From an uncultured Verrucomicrobiales bacterium (GTDB lineage Bacteria; Verrucomicrobiota; Verrucomicrobiia; Verrucomicrobiales; DEV007): a DNA stretch of 54,370 nucleotides. The notes below the pieces were generated by a model, which saw nothing but the letters and a program-made list of their open reading frames with translations, had not been told where the DNA came from and ran no database searches. How positions within the stretch are numbered: the first letter of the stretch is position 1; each line of letters opens with the position of its first letter. The stretch covers positions 1-54,370 of the forward strand of contig CALAHF010000042.1 in the NCBI GenBank assembly GCA_937891465.1. The letters are read 5' to 3'. Positions 43,743-52,592 of the stretch are shown here, one piece after another. Both the position numbers and the translations under genes were made by a program.

Positions 43743-44786
43743 TTAAACATCCAGGTCAGCACTTGGCTTGAACTCATCGACAAGCATCGTCACGATGTCA
43801 TCACTGGTCACGCCTGCCGCTTCAGCATTGAAGGTCGTCAAAACACGGTGGCGTAAAACCGGGTGAGCCACTTCGCGAACGTCTTCAGTTGTCGCGTGGT
43901 AGCGACCTTTCAGAATCGCGCGTGCTTTCGCGGCAAGGATCAAATAAATTCCAGCCCTCGGACCGGCGCCCCAGGCAACCATTTCTTTTACGAAAGCGGG
44001 AGATGTTTCCTCCTTCGGACGAGATGCACGAGCAATTTGGGCAGCGTATGCAACCACGTGATCTGCTACAGGCACACGGCGCACGACCTCCTGCAAACGG
44101 ATCACGGCATTGCCATCGAGCTGTTTCTCAATCTTCGCTTTGTAGGTTCCAGCGACACGCTTGATAATTTGTTGCTCCTCAGCCTCGGATGGGTAATCCA
44201 CCCGAATGTTGAACATGAAACGGTCCAACTGCGCTTCAGGGAGCGGATAGGTTCCCTCTTGCTCGATCGGGTTTTGCGTCGCCAATACAAAGAACGGCTC
44301 AGGCAACGGGTAGGTCTCATCACCGATTGTGACGTGATGTTCCTGCATTGCCTCAAGCAAAGCCGCCTGGGTTTTCGGCGGTGTCCGGTTGATCTCATCT
44401 GCCAAAATCATGTTGGCGAAAACCGGTCCTTTCACGAATTTGAAAATCCGCTTTCCGGTCGTCATATCTTCCTCCAAAACCTCGGTTCCGGTAATGTCAG
44501 CCGGCATCAAATCAGGAGTGAATTGAACGCGTTTGAAACTAAGGTCGAGCACTTCCGAGACCGTGGAAACAAGCAACGTTTTCGCCAAACCGGGGACACC
44601 CACCAACAATGCGTGGGAGCGACAGAAAATCGCAATGAGAAGCTGCTCAATGACATCCTCCTGACCAACGATGACCCGCTCCAACTGCGTGCACATGTTG
44701 GCGTAGGCCGTTTTCAATTCTTCGATGGTTTCCTTATCGGAACCCGAAAGTTCCGCGTTTTCAGTTTCAGGAGCAGCTGTGGACAT
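43743..44786 (-). CDS. moxR: MoxR-family AAA+ ATPase
   Basis: This 347-aa cytosolic AAA+ ATPase has Walker A at 63-70 (GVPGLAKT), Walker B at 127-131 (ILADE), sensor-type residues in [26 protein letters not shown], and the MoxR-typical C-terminal lid ([28 protein letters not shown]). MoxR ATPases act as chaperones or assembly factors for VWA proteins and their metal-bound complexes. It is the first gene of the six-gene operon. I chose ATG 44786 since residues upstream in the frame are not conserved in the family. The 237-bp divergent spacer to the PQQ gene holds the promoter, which I cannot place confidently. Confidence 0.96.
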   Translation of the reverse strand: MSTAAPETENAELSGSDKETIEELKTAYANMCTQLERVIVGQEDVIEQLLIAIFCRSHALLVGVPGLAKTLLVSTVSEVLDLSFKRVQFTPDLMPADITGTEVLEEDMTTGKRIFKFVKGPVFANMILADEINRTPPKTQAALLEAMQEHHVTIGDETYPLPEPFFVLATQNPIEQEGTYPLPEAQLDRFMFNIRVDYPSEAEEQQIIKRVAGTYKAKIEKQLDGNAVIRLQEVVRRVPVADHVVAYAAQIARASRPKEETSPAFVKEMVAWGAGPRAGIYLILAAKARAILKGRYHATTEDVREVAHPVLRHRVLTTFNAEAAGVTSDDIVTMLVDEFKPSADLDV

Positions 44787-45023
44787 TGGATTGTTTTGTA
44801 TCAATTTTACGACCGGCAAGAATGGTTTAGTGACCAAGTTCTGTCGATTCGTTTTGCTGGCGCTATCGCGTTCGCACCGCATGATGGTCGCGGGTTGGTG
44901 AAAAGTCGCGAAGACTTATTCGTGACTCAAACGGGCCAATTTGGGGCGATACCGTTTTTGCATCGGTGTATTCGATGCATGCGCCATATCATTTATGAGA
45001 GCATCCGCTAACATAATGTTCTC

Positions 45024-48000
45024 ATGAAGCCGATTCTCTTTCTCCTGTCGCTCGTCTTGTTTTCAAATATCGCTTTATCCGGCGATTGGCCGACCTACCG
45101 GGCGGATGCGGCACGAAGTGGCTATTCCCAGGAATCCATTCCAAACGGGCTGAAATTACGATGGACCCATCGCTCAAAACACGCGCCGAAACCAGCGTGG
45201 CCGACGTCTGGTCGGATTGACTTTGATCGCGTTTTCCAACCGATCATTGTTGGCGATTTGGTCTTGTTCGGCAGCTCGGTCGACGATCAGGTGTACGCAA
45301 TCGATGGAAAAACAGGGAAGACGACATGGAAGTTTTTTACCGGAGCGCCGATTCGCTTTGCGCCGTGCGCATGGGAAGATCGCGTCTTTGTCGCCAGCGA
45401 TGACGGCTGGCTGTATGCGCTGAATTTGGAAAACGGTCATGTGCTCTGGAAATTTCGAGGTGGGCCGGATGACAGCAAAGTTCTTGGAAATGAACGAATG
45501 ATTTCGAAATGGCCGGCCCGTGGCGGGCCGGTTGTGATGGATAAGACGGTCTACTTTTCTGCGGGAGTGTGGCCGAGTGACGGCGTGCATTTACACGCGC
45601 TCGATGCGAAATCGGGAAAACCCACATGGTCGAATGGCAAAACCGGGAAAATCATGATGGCGCAGCCTCACGGCGGCGCGAATGCCGAGAGCGGTGTGTC
45701 GGCTCAGGGGTATTTGGTGGCGTCAGGAAATCAATTGCTGGTTCCGACCGGGCGAGCGGTGCCTGCGTTTTTTGATCGCTCGACTGGCAAGTTGCGACAC
45801 TATCATTTACAGAAGAATCAGCAGCGAGGCGGAACGCGGGCGATGGCTACTGATCAGTTTCTGGTCAATGCGGGTTGCCTGTTTGATCTCGAAACGGGGG
45901 AGCTGAATTCTCAAATCGGCCTTGGTCCGGCGGTCGCGATCGGCAATGGAATCGTGCAAGCGACAAGCCGATCCCTGAAAGCGTCGAAGTGGCAGGACGC
46001 TCAAGTTATCGACCGAAAAGGCGCACAGCAAAAAATTCGTCGCCTTGAGGAAAGTCGCTTGGTCACGATGAAAAACGAAATTCTCGACTTTATAGTCGCT
46101 GGAGGAGACGCGATCTGCGGCGAAGACGGGCGGGTCAGCGTGGTCGATTATTCCGGACAACGCACGGTTTGGTGGTCGCATGAAGTAGATGGAAAAGCGC
46201 TCGGGCTTGCCGCCGGAAATGGCCGTCTCGTTGTCAGCACCGATCAGGGTGTTGTCTATTGCTTTGATGGAGATACCGACCCCGCGAACACAAATGTGGC
46301 GGACAATCAAACAACGCGTTTAAAAGCGGACGAGACGATTCTTGCAGCCGCCGATGAAATCATCTCAAAAACGAACGTGAAAGATGGCTTCTGCGTCGAT
46401 CTCGATGCGGGGACAGGTGATCTTGCACTGGCACTGGCGCAAAAATCGAACCTTCATATTTACGCCGTAGAAAATGATGCCGAAAACGTTGCAAATGCCC
46501 GTAAAAAATTAAGCGCAGCTGGACTGTATGGAAGCCGCGTGACGGTCGTTGAGGGCGATCCGGCAAAAATCGGCTTTCCCAACTATTTTGCGAATCTCGT
46601 AGTGTCTTCAAAAAGTCTGACCGGCGAGATTTCCGATTCTACAAAAACGGAAATGCATCGGATCCAGCGACCATTCGGCGGCATGATTTGCACCGGCCCC
46701 GCTGGAAATATGAAAACCGAAGTCCGTGGCGCGCTTGAAGGTTCGGGGAGCTGGACCCATCAAAATTCGAACGCCGGAAATACGCTGTGTTCCGATGATT
46801 CCGCGATCAAAGGCCCGCTCTCAATGTTTTGGTTTCGCGATGTGGATTTCGAAGTTCCGAATCGACATGGGCAAGGCCCCGCACCGCTCTGTCATCGCGG
46901 GTGCATGGTCGTCGGTGGCGTCGACGGCATTGCCTGTCTCGATGCATACAATGGTCGAACGAAGTGGATTTTCGAGCTGGAAGACAATCTTACAGACTTC
47001 GACGGGATTCATCACGATGTTGGTGTGGGTGAAGCGGGAGGCAATTTTTGCCTCAGTGATGACGCTGTTTTCCTAAAAAATGGGGACCGCTGTTTGCGAA
47101 TTGATTTGCTGACTGGAAAATTGCTCGGCGAGTTTAAAACACCCGCCAAAGCCGGGGAGAAGAACCGAAACTGGGGGTTTTTGGCGTATCAAAACGGCAT
47201 TCTTTTTGGCTCAATTCAAAATGAAGATCATCAGGTCAGCCCGCGTTACAAACTCACGAAACTGCGCACCGAATCCTCCCGGCTTTTTGCGATGGATGCA
47301 AAAACCGGCGATCTGAAATGGCAATTTGATGCCGAACATTCCATCCGAAACAACGCCATCGCCGTCGCGGGGAAAAAGATATTCGTGATCGATCGCCCGC
47401 TCGTTGAAACCGATCATGTCGAGAACCCAAAGCGCAACGGAAAGCACGTCAAAAAGCTGCCCGCCGAAGAAATCCCGTCTGGAGTTTTGCGCGCTTTCGA
47501 TTCTGAATCAGGCAAAGAAATGTGGCGGAACGATAAAGAAATTTTTGGCACCCAACTCGCGGCAAGTGAGGCTCACTCAACCCTGATGATGAATTACGAA
47601 GCCGTGCGCCACAGCTTTTTTGCATTGCCATCCGAAACCGGCGGTCGCCTCGCCGGTTTCGATCTCGAAACCGGGAAACCGCGCTGGGATCATGCAGCAG
47701 AATATCAAACGCGACCGCTCATCAACGACTACACGATCTACGCCCAGGGCGGCGCGTGGAATTTGATCACCGGCGAGTCCGTCCCTTTTGATTTTGAGCG
47801 TTCTTATGGTTGCGGCCAAATCTCCGCCTCAAAGAACCTGATGCTTTTCCGCTCCGCAACGCTCGGATACAAAGATCTGACCCGCGACGCCGGGACCGAG
47901 AATTACGGCGGCATTCGCCCAAGTTGCTGGATCAATGCGATCCCCGCAAACGGCCTTGTTCTCGTTCCTGATGGCTCGTCAAAATGCCTCTGCAGTTATC

Positions 48001-48041
48001 AAATGCGGGCGTGGTTTGCATTGCAATCGGCTGGAGAGTAG
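45024..48041 (+). CDS. Secreted PQQ-like beta-propeller with an inserted methyltransferase-fold domain
   Basis: This 1005-aa exported protein has a signal peptide (MKPILFLLSLVLFSNIALSG) and PQQ-type propeller repeats before and after an insert: VYAIDGKTGKTTWKF, LYALNLENGHVLWKF, LHALDAKSGKPTW, then LFAMDAKTGDLKWQF, LRAFDSESGKEMWR, LAGFDLETGKPRWDH. Residues about 430-570 form a class I methyltransferase-like domain: motif I VDLDAGTGD (about 457-466), motif II YAVENDAENVANARKKL, then VTVVEGDPAKIGFPNYFANLVV. The second Gly-type position of motif I is Asp. Because the protein is exported, S-adenosylmethionine would not be available, so the insert may be structural or bind something else. Similar fusions are familiar from Planctomycetes. 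Confidence 0.9.
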   Translation: MKPILFLLSLVLFSNIALSGDWPTYRADAARSGYSQESIPNGLKLRWTHRSKHAPKPAWPTSGRIDFDRVFQPIIVGDLVLFGSSVDDQVYAIDGKTGKTTWKFFTGAPIRFAPCAWEDRVFVASDDGWLYALNLENGHVLWKFRGGPDDSKVLGNERMISKWPARGGPVVMDKTVYFSAGVWPSDGVHLHALDAKSGKPTWSNGKTGKIMMAQPHGGANAESGVSAQGYLVASGNQLLVPTGRAVPAFFDRSTGKLRHYHLQKNQQRGGTRAMATDQFLVNAGCLFDLETGELNSQIGLGPAVAIGNGIVQATSRSLKASKWQDAQVIDRKGAQQKIRRLEESRLVTMKNEILDFIVAGGDAICGEDGRVSVVDYSGQRTVWWSHEVDGKALGLAAGNGRLVVSTDQGVVYCFDGDTDPANTNVADNQTTRLKADETILAAADEIISKTNVKDGFCVDLDAGTGDLALALAQKSNLHIYAVENDAENVANARKKLSAAGLYGSRVTVVEGDPAKIGFPNYFANLVVSSKSLTGEISDSTKTEMHRIQRPFGGMICTGPAGNMKTEVRGALEGSGSWTHQNSNAGNTLCSDDSAIKGPLSMFWFRDVDFEVPNRHGQGPAPLCHRGCMVVGGVDGIACLDAYNGRTKWIFELEDNLTDFDGIHHDVGVGEAGGNFCLSDDAVFLKNGDRCLRIDLLTGKLLGEFKTPAKAGEKNRNWGFLAYQNGILFGSIQNEDHQVSPRYKLTKLRTESSRLFAMDAKTGDLKWQFDAEHSIRNNAIAVAGKKIFVIDRPLVETDHVENPKRNGKHVKKLPAEEIPSGVLRAFDSESGKEMWRNDKEIFGTQLAASEAHSTLMMNYEAVRHSFFALPSETGGRLAGFDLETGKPRWDHAAEYQTRPLINDYTIYAQGGAWNLITGESVPFDFERSYGCGQISASKNLMLFRSATLGYKDLTRDAGTENYGGIRPSCWINAIPANGLVLVPDGSSKCLCSYQMRAWFALQSAGE

Positions 48042-48105
48042 CAATACGAGGCGATCAAAAGGGAAAATCGATGACACCACACTGAAACTCTGATTCACTT
48101 TTACT

Positions 48106-48831
48106 ATGCAAGAAAAACCACTCGTCATCATCACAGGAGCCAGTTCCGGCATCGGAGCAGCCACCGCCAAGCTTTTCTCCGAAGCGGGCCACCCGTTGCT
48201 TTTGCTGTCTCGCCGCGTTGAGCCGATGGAGGCTCTAAATTTACCGAACGCAATGTGTCGCTCGGTTGATGTGATGGATCTGGATTCCTTTAAAAATGCG
48301 ATCGCTGAAGCAGAAGCCGCTCACGGAAAAGCCGACTGCCTCGTGAACAACGCCGGGGTGATGTTCACGGCTGATCCCACCAAGCAAAACGTCGATGAAT
48401 GGCAGAAGATGCTGGACGTCAACGTGCGCGGGCTTTTGAACGGAATTCATCTCGTGCTTAGCGACATGGTTGAGCGGAAAGCGGGCACCATTGTAAATCT
48501 AGGCTCGATTGCCGGACGCAAAACCTTTGCCAAACACGCTGTCTATTGCGGAACCAAATTCGCGGTTCACGCGATCACTGAAAACATTCGTGAAGAGGTC
48601 AGCGGAAGCGATGTCCGGCTCGTGAATATTGCGCCTGGCATGGTTGAAACAGCGCTTGTCGATAGTTCAACCGATGAAGAAGCCAAAGCAGGCTGGTGGG
48701 ATTACGCGAAAGAAATCGGCGGAGCGCTTCAGCCGGAATCGATCGCTCAGTCAATTCTATTTGCCTATCAAATGCCGCAAAGTGTCTGCGTCCGGGAGAT
48801 GGTTGTTTGTCCTACGCGGCAGGAGCCGTGA
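48106..48831 (+). CDS. Short-chain dehydrogenase/reductase
   Basis: This 241-aa classical SDR has TGASSGIG (10-17) for NAD(P) binding, NNAG (81-84), and the catalytic set Ser134, Tyr147 and Lys151 (YCGTK). An Arg pair at SRR after the second strand suggests NADP preference. The sequence VRLVNIAPGMVETALVDSS fits YdfG-type serine or 3-hydroxy acid dehydrogenases, but substrate is not determinable. It stands between the PQQ fusion gene and nagA, all on the plus strand with gaps of 64 and 100 bp. Confidence 0.93.
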   Translation: MQEKPLVIITGASSGIGAATAKLFSEAGHPLLLLSRRVEPMEALNLPNAMCRSVDVMDLDSFKNAIAEAEAAHGKADCLVNNAGVMFTADPTKQNVDEWQKMLDVNVRGLLNGIHLVLSDMVERKAGTIVNLGSIAGRKTFAKHAVYCGTKFAVHAITENIREEVSGSDVRLVNIAPGMVETALVDSSTDEEAKAGWWDYAKEIGGALQPESIAQSILFAYQMPQSVCVREMVVCPTRQEP

Positions 48832-48931
48832 ATGAACCCGAAATCCCTGCCCTTCTAGGGCGACCAACTCGATCGTCATCGAAACACGGACATCTCTTGC
48901 TCTGCACTCGATTTAAGAACACACTGCTTCC

Positions 48932-50083
48932 ATGCAGCGCCGATTCATCACCAATGTCCAACTCGCCACGCCGAATCAGCCCGTTCGGCCAGTTTCGATT
49001 GAACTCAGCGACGACGGAAAAATTGATTCGATCCACGAGTCTGTCGATTCAATTCCGAGCGGCTCGATGATCGAGCTCGACGGAGCCAACGAGCTGACTG
49101 CGTTTGCTGGTTTTATCGACATTCATACCCACGGCGCCATGGGCTGCGATCTCACGCACGGAACCGAAGAGGCGGTCCGAACGATCGCTGAAGCGAAATT
49201 AAAAGAAGGCGTCACCACATTTCTTCCAACGACATGGACAGAGACCGTTGAATGTAAAAAGGAAATGGCGGCGGCCGCGGCAGCCTATCGTGCACGCGAA
49301 GATTTTGCGCGGGCGCCTTTCATGCACATCGAAGGACCATACTTGAATCCTTCACAAGCCGGCGCTCAGGATCCAAAAAAAATGCGCGATACTGATATCG
49401 AAGAAATTCGTGAGTTAGCGAAAATCTGCCCGATCGGCATCGTTTCGCTTGCCGTGGAATTGCCCGGTGCGCTTGATTTCATCCGCGCGATGAAAGCTGA
49501 CGGAATTCGTACTTCCGTTGCCCACAGCGCTGCCACTCATGCCGAATTTCTTGCCGCTCGGGAAGCAGGGTTGAATCACATGACCCATTTTTGCAATCAA
49601 ATGTCTGGCCTTCACCATCGGGAAATCGGCCTGGTCGGTTCCGGCTTCAAAGATGATTCGGTGATGATCGAACTGATCTGTGATGAAGTTCATCTCGCCC
49701 CGGAAATGATTGCCCTCGTTTTCGAAAAAAAATCCACCGACCAACTCATGCTCATCACCGATTCGATCGCAGCCTCCCATCTCGGCGACGGCGAATATCC
49801 CATTGGCGACACCGTAATTATCGTGAAAAACGGTCAGGCTCGTATTCCTGCAGGGAATCTCGCCGGTTCGATTTTGGAATACAATGTTGGTGTGAAAAAT
49901 GTCGCAAAAATCACCGGATTAAGTCTCGATGAACTTTCCAAAACGACAGGGGCGAATCAGGCACGAAGCCTTGGGTTGAACGACCGCGGCACGATCGAAC
50001 AGGGTCTGTTCGCCGATCTAACCCTATTGGATCGTGAATTTGCCGTTCAGGCCGTCTTCCTTGGCGGCAAGCGCAAGGTTTAG
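48932..50083 (+). CDS. nagA: N-acetylglucosamine-6-phosphate deacetylase
   Basis: This 383-aa amidohydrolase removes the acetyl group from GlcNAc-6-phosphate in amino-sugar catabolism. Metal and active-site residues are visible: His65 and His67 (FIDIHTHGAMGCD), Glu134 (HIEGPYLNP), His198 (VAHSAATHAEF), His219 (MTHFCNQM) and catalytic Asp277 (LITDSIAAS). The family's C-terminus (NDRGTIEQGLFADLTLLDREF) is intact, but its DNA at 49990-50036 is a copy of the palindromic repeat family. The stop overlaps the stop of a convergent small gene by 3 bp. No nagB is present in the window. Confidence 0.96.
   Translation: MQRRFITNVQLATPNQPVRPVSIELSDDGKIDSIHESVDSIPSGSMIELDGANELTAFAGFIDIHTHGAMGCDLTHGTEEAVRTIAEAKLKEGVTTFLPTTWTETVECKKEMAAAAAAYRAREDFARAPFMHIEGPYLNPSQAGAQDPKKMRDTDIEEIRELAKICPIGIVSLAVELPGALDFIRAMKADGIRTSVAHSAATHAEFLAAREAGLNHMTHFCNQMSGLHHREIGLVGSGFKDDSVMIELICDEVHLAPEMIALVFEKKSTDQLMLITDSIAASHLGDGEYPIGDTVIIVKNGQARIPAGNLAGSILEYNVGVKNVAKITGLSLDELSKTTGANQARSLGLNDRGTIEQGLFADLTLLDREFAVQAVFLGGKRKV
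49990..50036. repeat. Palindromic repeat family, copy J (inside nagA coding sequence)
   Basis: The arm cacgatcgaacagggt (49990-50005) faces accctattggatcgtg (50021-50036), with two mismatches between the arms. It codes for TIEQGLFADLTLLDR, which is at a conserved place in the NagA family, so the element and the protein sequence coincide without disrupting the frame. Confidence 0.8.
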
Positions 50084-50247
50084 GATTTCGGCGGAAAAGT
50101 GATCTGAATCTGAGCGGCTCCAAGCTCACGATCTAGTTGTGCTTCCAATTCGGCGGAGCTTGGCGACATTTTCCCCATAATCCACAGCAACCCGATCGCT
50201 CCTGCGTAAAAAACGATTCGGCTGAGCCATTGCTCTTTTCGAGACAT
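50080..50247 (-). CDS. Small single-pass membrane protein (55 aa)
   Basis: The frame runs to 50289, but ATG 50247 gives a 55-residue protein, MSRKEQWLSRIVFYAGAIGL and onward, with one membrane span (about 10-25), then a helical tail with SAELEAQLDRELGAAQIQI and a Pro-rich end. It has no recognised family. Its stop overlaps that of nagA in the sequence ttag. Codon usage looks like its neighbours and the frame fills the space between nagA and the GHL10 gene, so it is plausibly real. Confidence 0.55.
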   Translation of the reverse strand: MSRKEQWLSRIVFYAGAIGLLWIMGKMSPSSAELEAQLDRELGAAQIQITFPPKS

Positions 50248-50360
50248 GAGAAAAATTCGCACACCCACATGTAAGCGGATTCTCACCACAATAGCGAGTA
50301 TTTTTTCTCAAAAATAAAAATAATTCTCAAAATTTAGAATCCAATTTGCGAATTTACGGA

Positions 50361-51863
50361 TTATCTAGCCAAAACCATCGCAGGCGACAAAACGCCTATT
50401 CGATCAATATTTCGCACCGCAATCTCAGCTGGAGCACTGCGAAGCGTTGTTTTGGTGGTCGATCCCGGCTTTCGACGAAGGGTTTGCCAATCGCCGCTGG
50501 GTTCTTCGCGAATTTGGATCAAACGCCAGCGAGCGCCGGGCGTAGGTTTGAAATTCAATTCAACGCCGCCGCTCTGAAGCACATTTGCCTGAACTTGAGG
50601 GCCGGGAAGCTGTGTTTGCGCCCGTGTCGCCAACCATGGGGAGGCCGGAGAAATGGCAGTCGGACCATAGATTTGTCCAAGCTGAGCGCGCAGGCCTTCG
50701 GAATCCTTTTTAATTGCGGCAAAACTCCAGTGAATATGCCCCATGCCAACTTTGTTTGCGCCGAATTGACGCGCAATTTCGATTTGAGCGATCGATTCAC
50801 GAGCGGTCCGGGCGGACTCTGCTGCGATTCGATCCGAAGCAATTCCCGGCCAGAAGTGACGCCCCGCTTTATTTTGCTTTGCCCACCATTGAGTCAGCGT
50901 GAGGAAACTGTGCGGCTTGTCGTCGATACGCCAATAGAGTTGGGGTGAAAAATAATCGCACCAACCGTTCTCAAACCAATACTTTGAATCAGCCGAAATG
51001 TGTTTCACGGAATCAAGACCCGCCTCGATTGAGCGAGGATGTCCGGGTCGCCAAATTCCAAACGGGCTGATCCCAAACTGAACTTCTGCATTCGTCTGCT
51101 TGATAGAGCGATAAAGCCGCTCAATGAACGTATTCATTTCATTCAACCGCCAATCGTCAGCATTCCGGATTTTTCCACCCGCTCGGCGATAGGCTTCAAA
51201 GGTAGCGGAATCATCGAAGGTTCTCACCATCTTTCCGTTCACTTTTTTCCAGTAGGGATAAAAATAATCGTCGATATGAATCGCATCGACGTCATAGCGT
51301 CGAGCGACATCAACCATCACTTCGATTGCGCGATCCTGAACTGCTCGAATACCAGGGTTTGCCCACGTCTGGCTTCCATTTGGCATCATCCACTCGGGAT
51401 GTTTTGAGCTCATGTGAGAACTCGAAACGCCATGACTTTGCGTGGCCCGAGCCCGAAACGGATTGAACCACGCGTGCAGCTCCAGTCCGCGCTTGTGAGC
51501 TTCTTCGCAGGCAAAAGTGAGCGGATCGTAATTGTCTGAAGGTGCTTTACCCATTTGGCCAGTCAGCCAGTAAGACCACGGCTCAAGCGGCGATTTGTAG
51601 AGCGCATCGCCTTCCGTTCTAACTTGTAGAATGATTGCGTTCAGCCCGACTCGCGCAGCTGAATCGAACAGTGCAATCAGCTCCGATCGCTGCTGCGATC
51701 CCGACAACCCAGGGCGTGATGGCCAGTTGATGTTGTGAACCGTTGCAACCCACGCTCCGCGAAATTCACGCATCGGCTCCGGTGGTTGCGAGTTCGACGG
51801 CTTGTATTGCCCGAAAGCAAAGGGGCTGAAAATTGCAAACACGAGCAGGAAGAAATTTTTCAT
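50361..51863 (-). CDS. Secreted GHL10-family (DUF187, YngK-type) glycoside hydrolase-like protein
   Basis: This 500-aa exported protein has a signal peptide (MKNFFLLVFAIFSPFAFGQ) and the GHL10 signature REFRGAWVATVHNINWPSRPGLS, then NAIILQVRTEGDALYKSPLEPWS, GLELHAWFNPFRA, DAIHIDDYFYPYW (candidate catalytic acidic cluster) and WCDYFSPQLYWRIDD. The fold is a TIM barrel of about 370 residues followed by a beta-rich tail. E. coli YddW (DigH), in the same family, is a peptidoglycan glycosyl hydrolase, so a cell-wall role is plausible. It diverges from the methyltransferase gene across a spacer containing repeat copy K. Confidence 0.92.
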   Translation of the reverse strand: MKNFFLLVFAIFSPFAFGQYKPSNSQPPEPMREFRGAWVATVHNINWPSRPGLSGSQQRSELIALFDSAARVGLNAIILQVRTEGDALYKSPLEPWSYWLTGQMGKAPSDNYDPLTFACEEAHKRGLELHAWFNPFRARATQSHGVSSSHMSSKHPEWMMPNGSQTWANPGIRAVQDRAIEVMVDVARRYDVDAIHIDDYFYPYWKKVNGKMVRTFDDSATFEAYRRAGGKIRNADDWRLNEMNTFIERLYRSIKQTNAEVQFGISPFGIWRPGHPRSIEAGLDSVKHISADSKYWFENGWCDYFSPQLYWRIDDKPHSFLTLTQWWAKQNKAGRHFWPGIASDRIAAESARTARESIAQIEIARQFGANKVGMGHIHWSFAAIKKDSEGLRAQLGQIYGPTAISPASPWLATRAQTQLPGPQVQANVLQSGGVELNFKPTPGARWRLIQIREEPSGDWQTLRRKPGSTTKTTLRSAPAEIAVRNIDRIGVLSPAMVLAR

Positions 51864-51884
51864 GAAATGGGAAACGAGGGCATT

Positions 51885-51929
51885 ACGACTAAACAGGGTT
51901 GTTTCGATGACTCAACCCTGTTTAGTCGT
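51885..51929. repeat. Palindromic repeat family, copy K (perfect 17-bp arms)
   Basis: acgactaaacagggttg (51885-51901) and caaccctgtttagtcgt (51913-51929) are perfect reverse complements around an 11-nt loop. This is the best hairpin of the family. It lies between the divergent GHL10 and methyltransferase starts, ending 15 bp before the methyltransferase ATG. Confidence 0.92.
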
Positions 51930-51944
51930 GAAAACCAAGAATCC

Positions 51945-52592
51945 ATGCCACGCGTTCTCACTCCTGAAATTCTCGACGAGCTTCCACCGGATGATCCCGC
52001 AGCGATTCGTAGCCGGCGTGACTTGCAGCGAATCAATTCGGTGATGGGCAATTATCGGTGGATTGCCCGACAAATGGTGAATCACGCCGAATTAGTCAAC
52101 CATTGGATCGAATTGGGCGCGGGTGATGGTGGATTGGCACGCCACGTCTCGAACATTCCAGTTACCGGACTGGATTTTGCACCGCGACCTGCCGTTTGGC
52201 CGAAAAACTGGGACTGGAAAAGCGGCGACCTTTTCCAAACACTTCCCAACCTTGCTGATAAATCGGAGACCATCGGGGTCATTGCCAATTTGTTTTTACA
52301 CCATTTCACCGACGAACAGCTCGAGATCCTGGGAGATTTATTGGGAGAAAAAACTGCGGTCCTGATTTTTTCGGAACCCACTCGCCACTGGATTCATCAA
52401 GCACAGGGAGTTCTGGCGCACCCGTTCATCAATCACGTGACGAAACACGACATGCGCGTCAGTATCGAAGCCGGATTTCGAGGAGCCGAACTGGCGGAAA
52501 CGATGCGGTTATCGCGTAATTTCGAAGTGGTTAAGACGTCACATCAATTCTTTGGTGCGTATCGTGTCGTAGCAAAGCGGCTGCGATCATGA
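51945..52592 (+). CDS. Class I SAM-dependent methyltransferase
   Basis: This 215-aa cytosolic protein has motif I as WIELGAGDGGLARHV, followed by VTGLDFAPRP and a post-motif LFLHHFTDEQLEILGDLL that is typical of small-molecule methyltransferases. A longer frame reaches 51735, but this region overlaps the divergent gene and the repeat hairpin, so ATG 51945 is preferred. Its stop overlaps the start of the flavoprotein gene (ATGA at 52589-52592), so the two are translationally coupled. Such a pair often accompanies a type III polyketide synthase, but none is in the window. Confidence 0.88.
   Translation: MPRVLTPEILDELPPDDPAAIRSRRDLQRINSVMGNYRWIARQMVNHAELVNHWIELGAGDGGLARHVSNIPVTGLDFAPRPAVWPKNWDWKSGDLFQTLPNLADKSETIGVIANLFLHHFTDEQLEILGDLLGEKTAVLIFSEPTRHWIHQAQGVLAHPFINHVTKHDMRVSIEAGFRGAELAETMRLSRNFEVVKTSHQFFGAYRVVAKRLRS

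Noticed and set aside
43863-45011. 382-aa plus-strand frame
   Set aside because: It is antisense to moxR, whose Walker motifs are intact.
44787-45023. Possible small RNA or gene in the 237-bp moxR/PQQ divergent spacer
   Set aside because: No open frame with conserved features, tRNA-like cloverleaf or terminator could be seen; it is probably only promoter region.
5913-51929. CRISPR array
   Set aside because: The repeats are kilobases apart with no regular spacers, and no cas genes are present.
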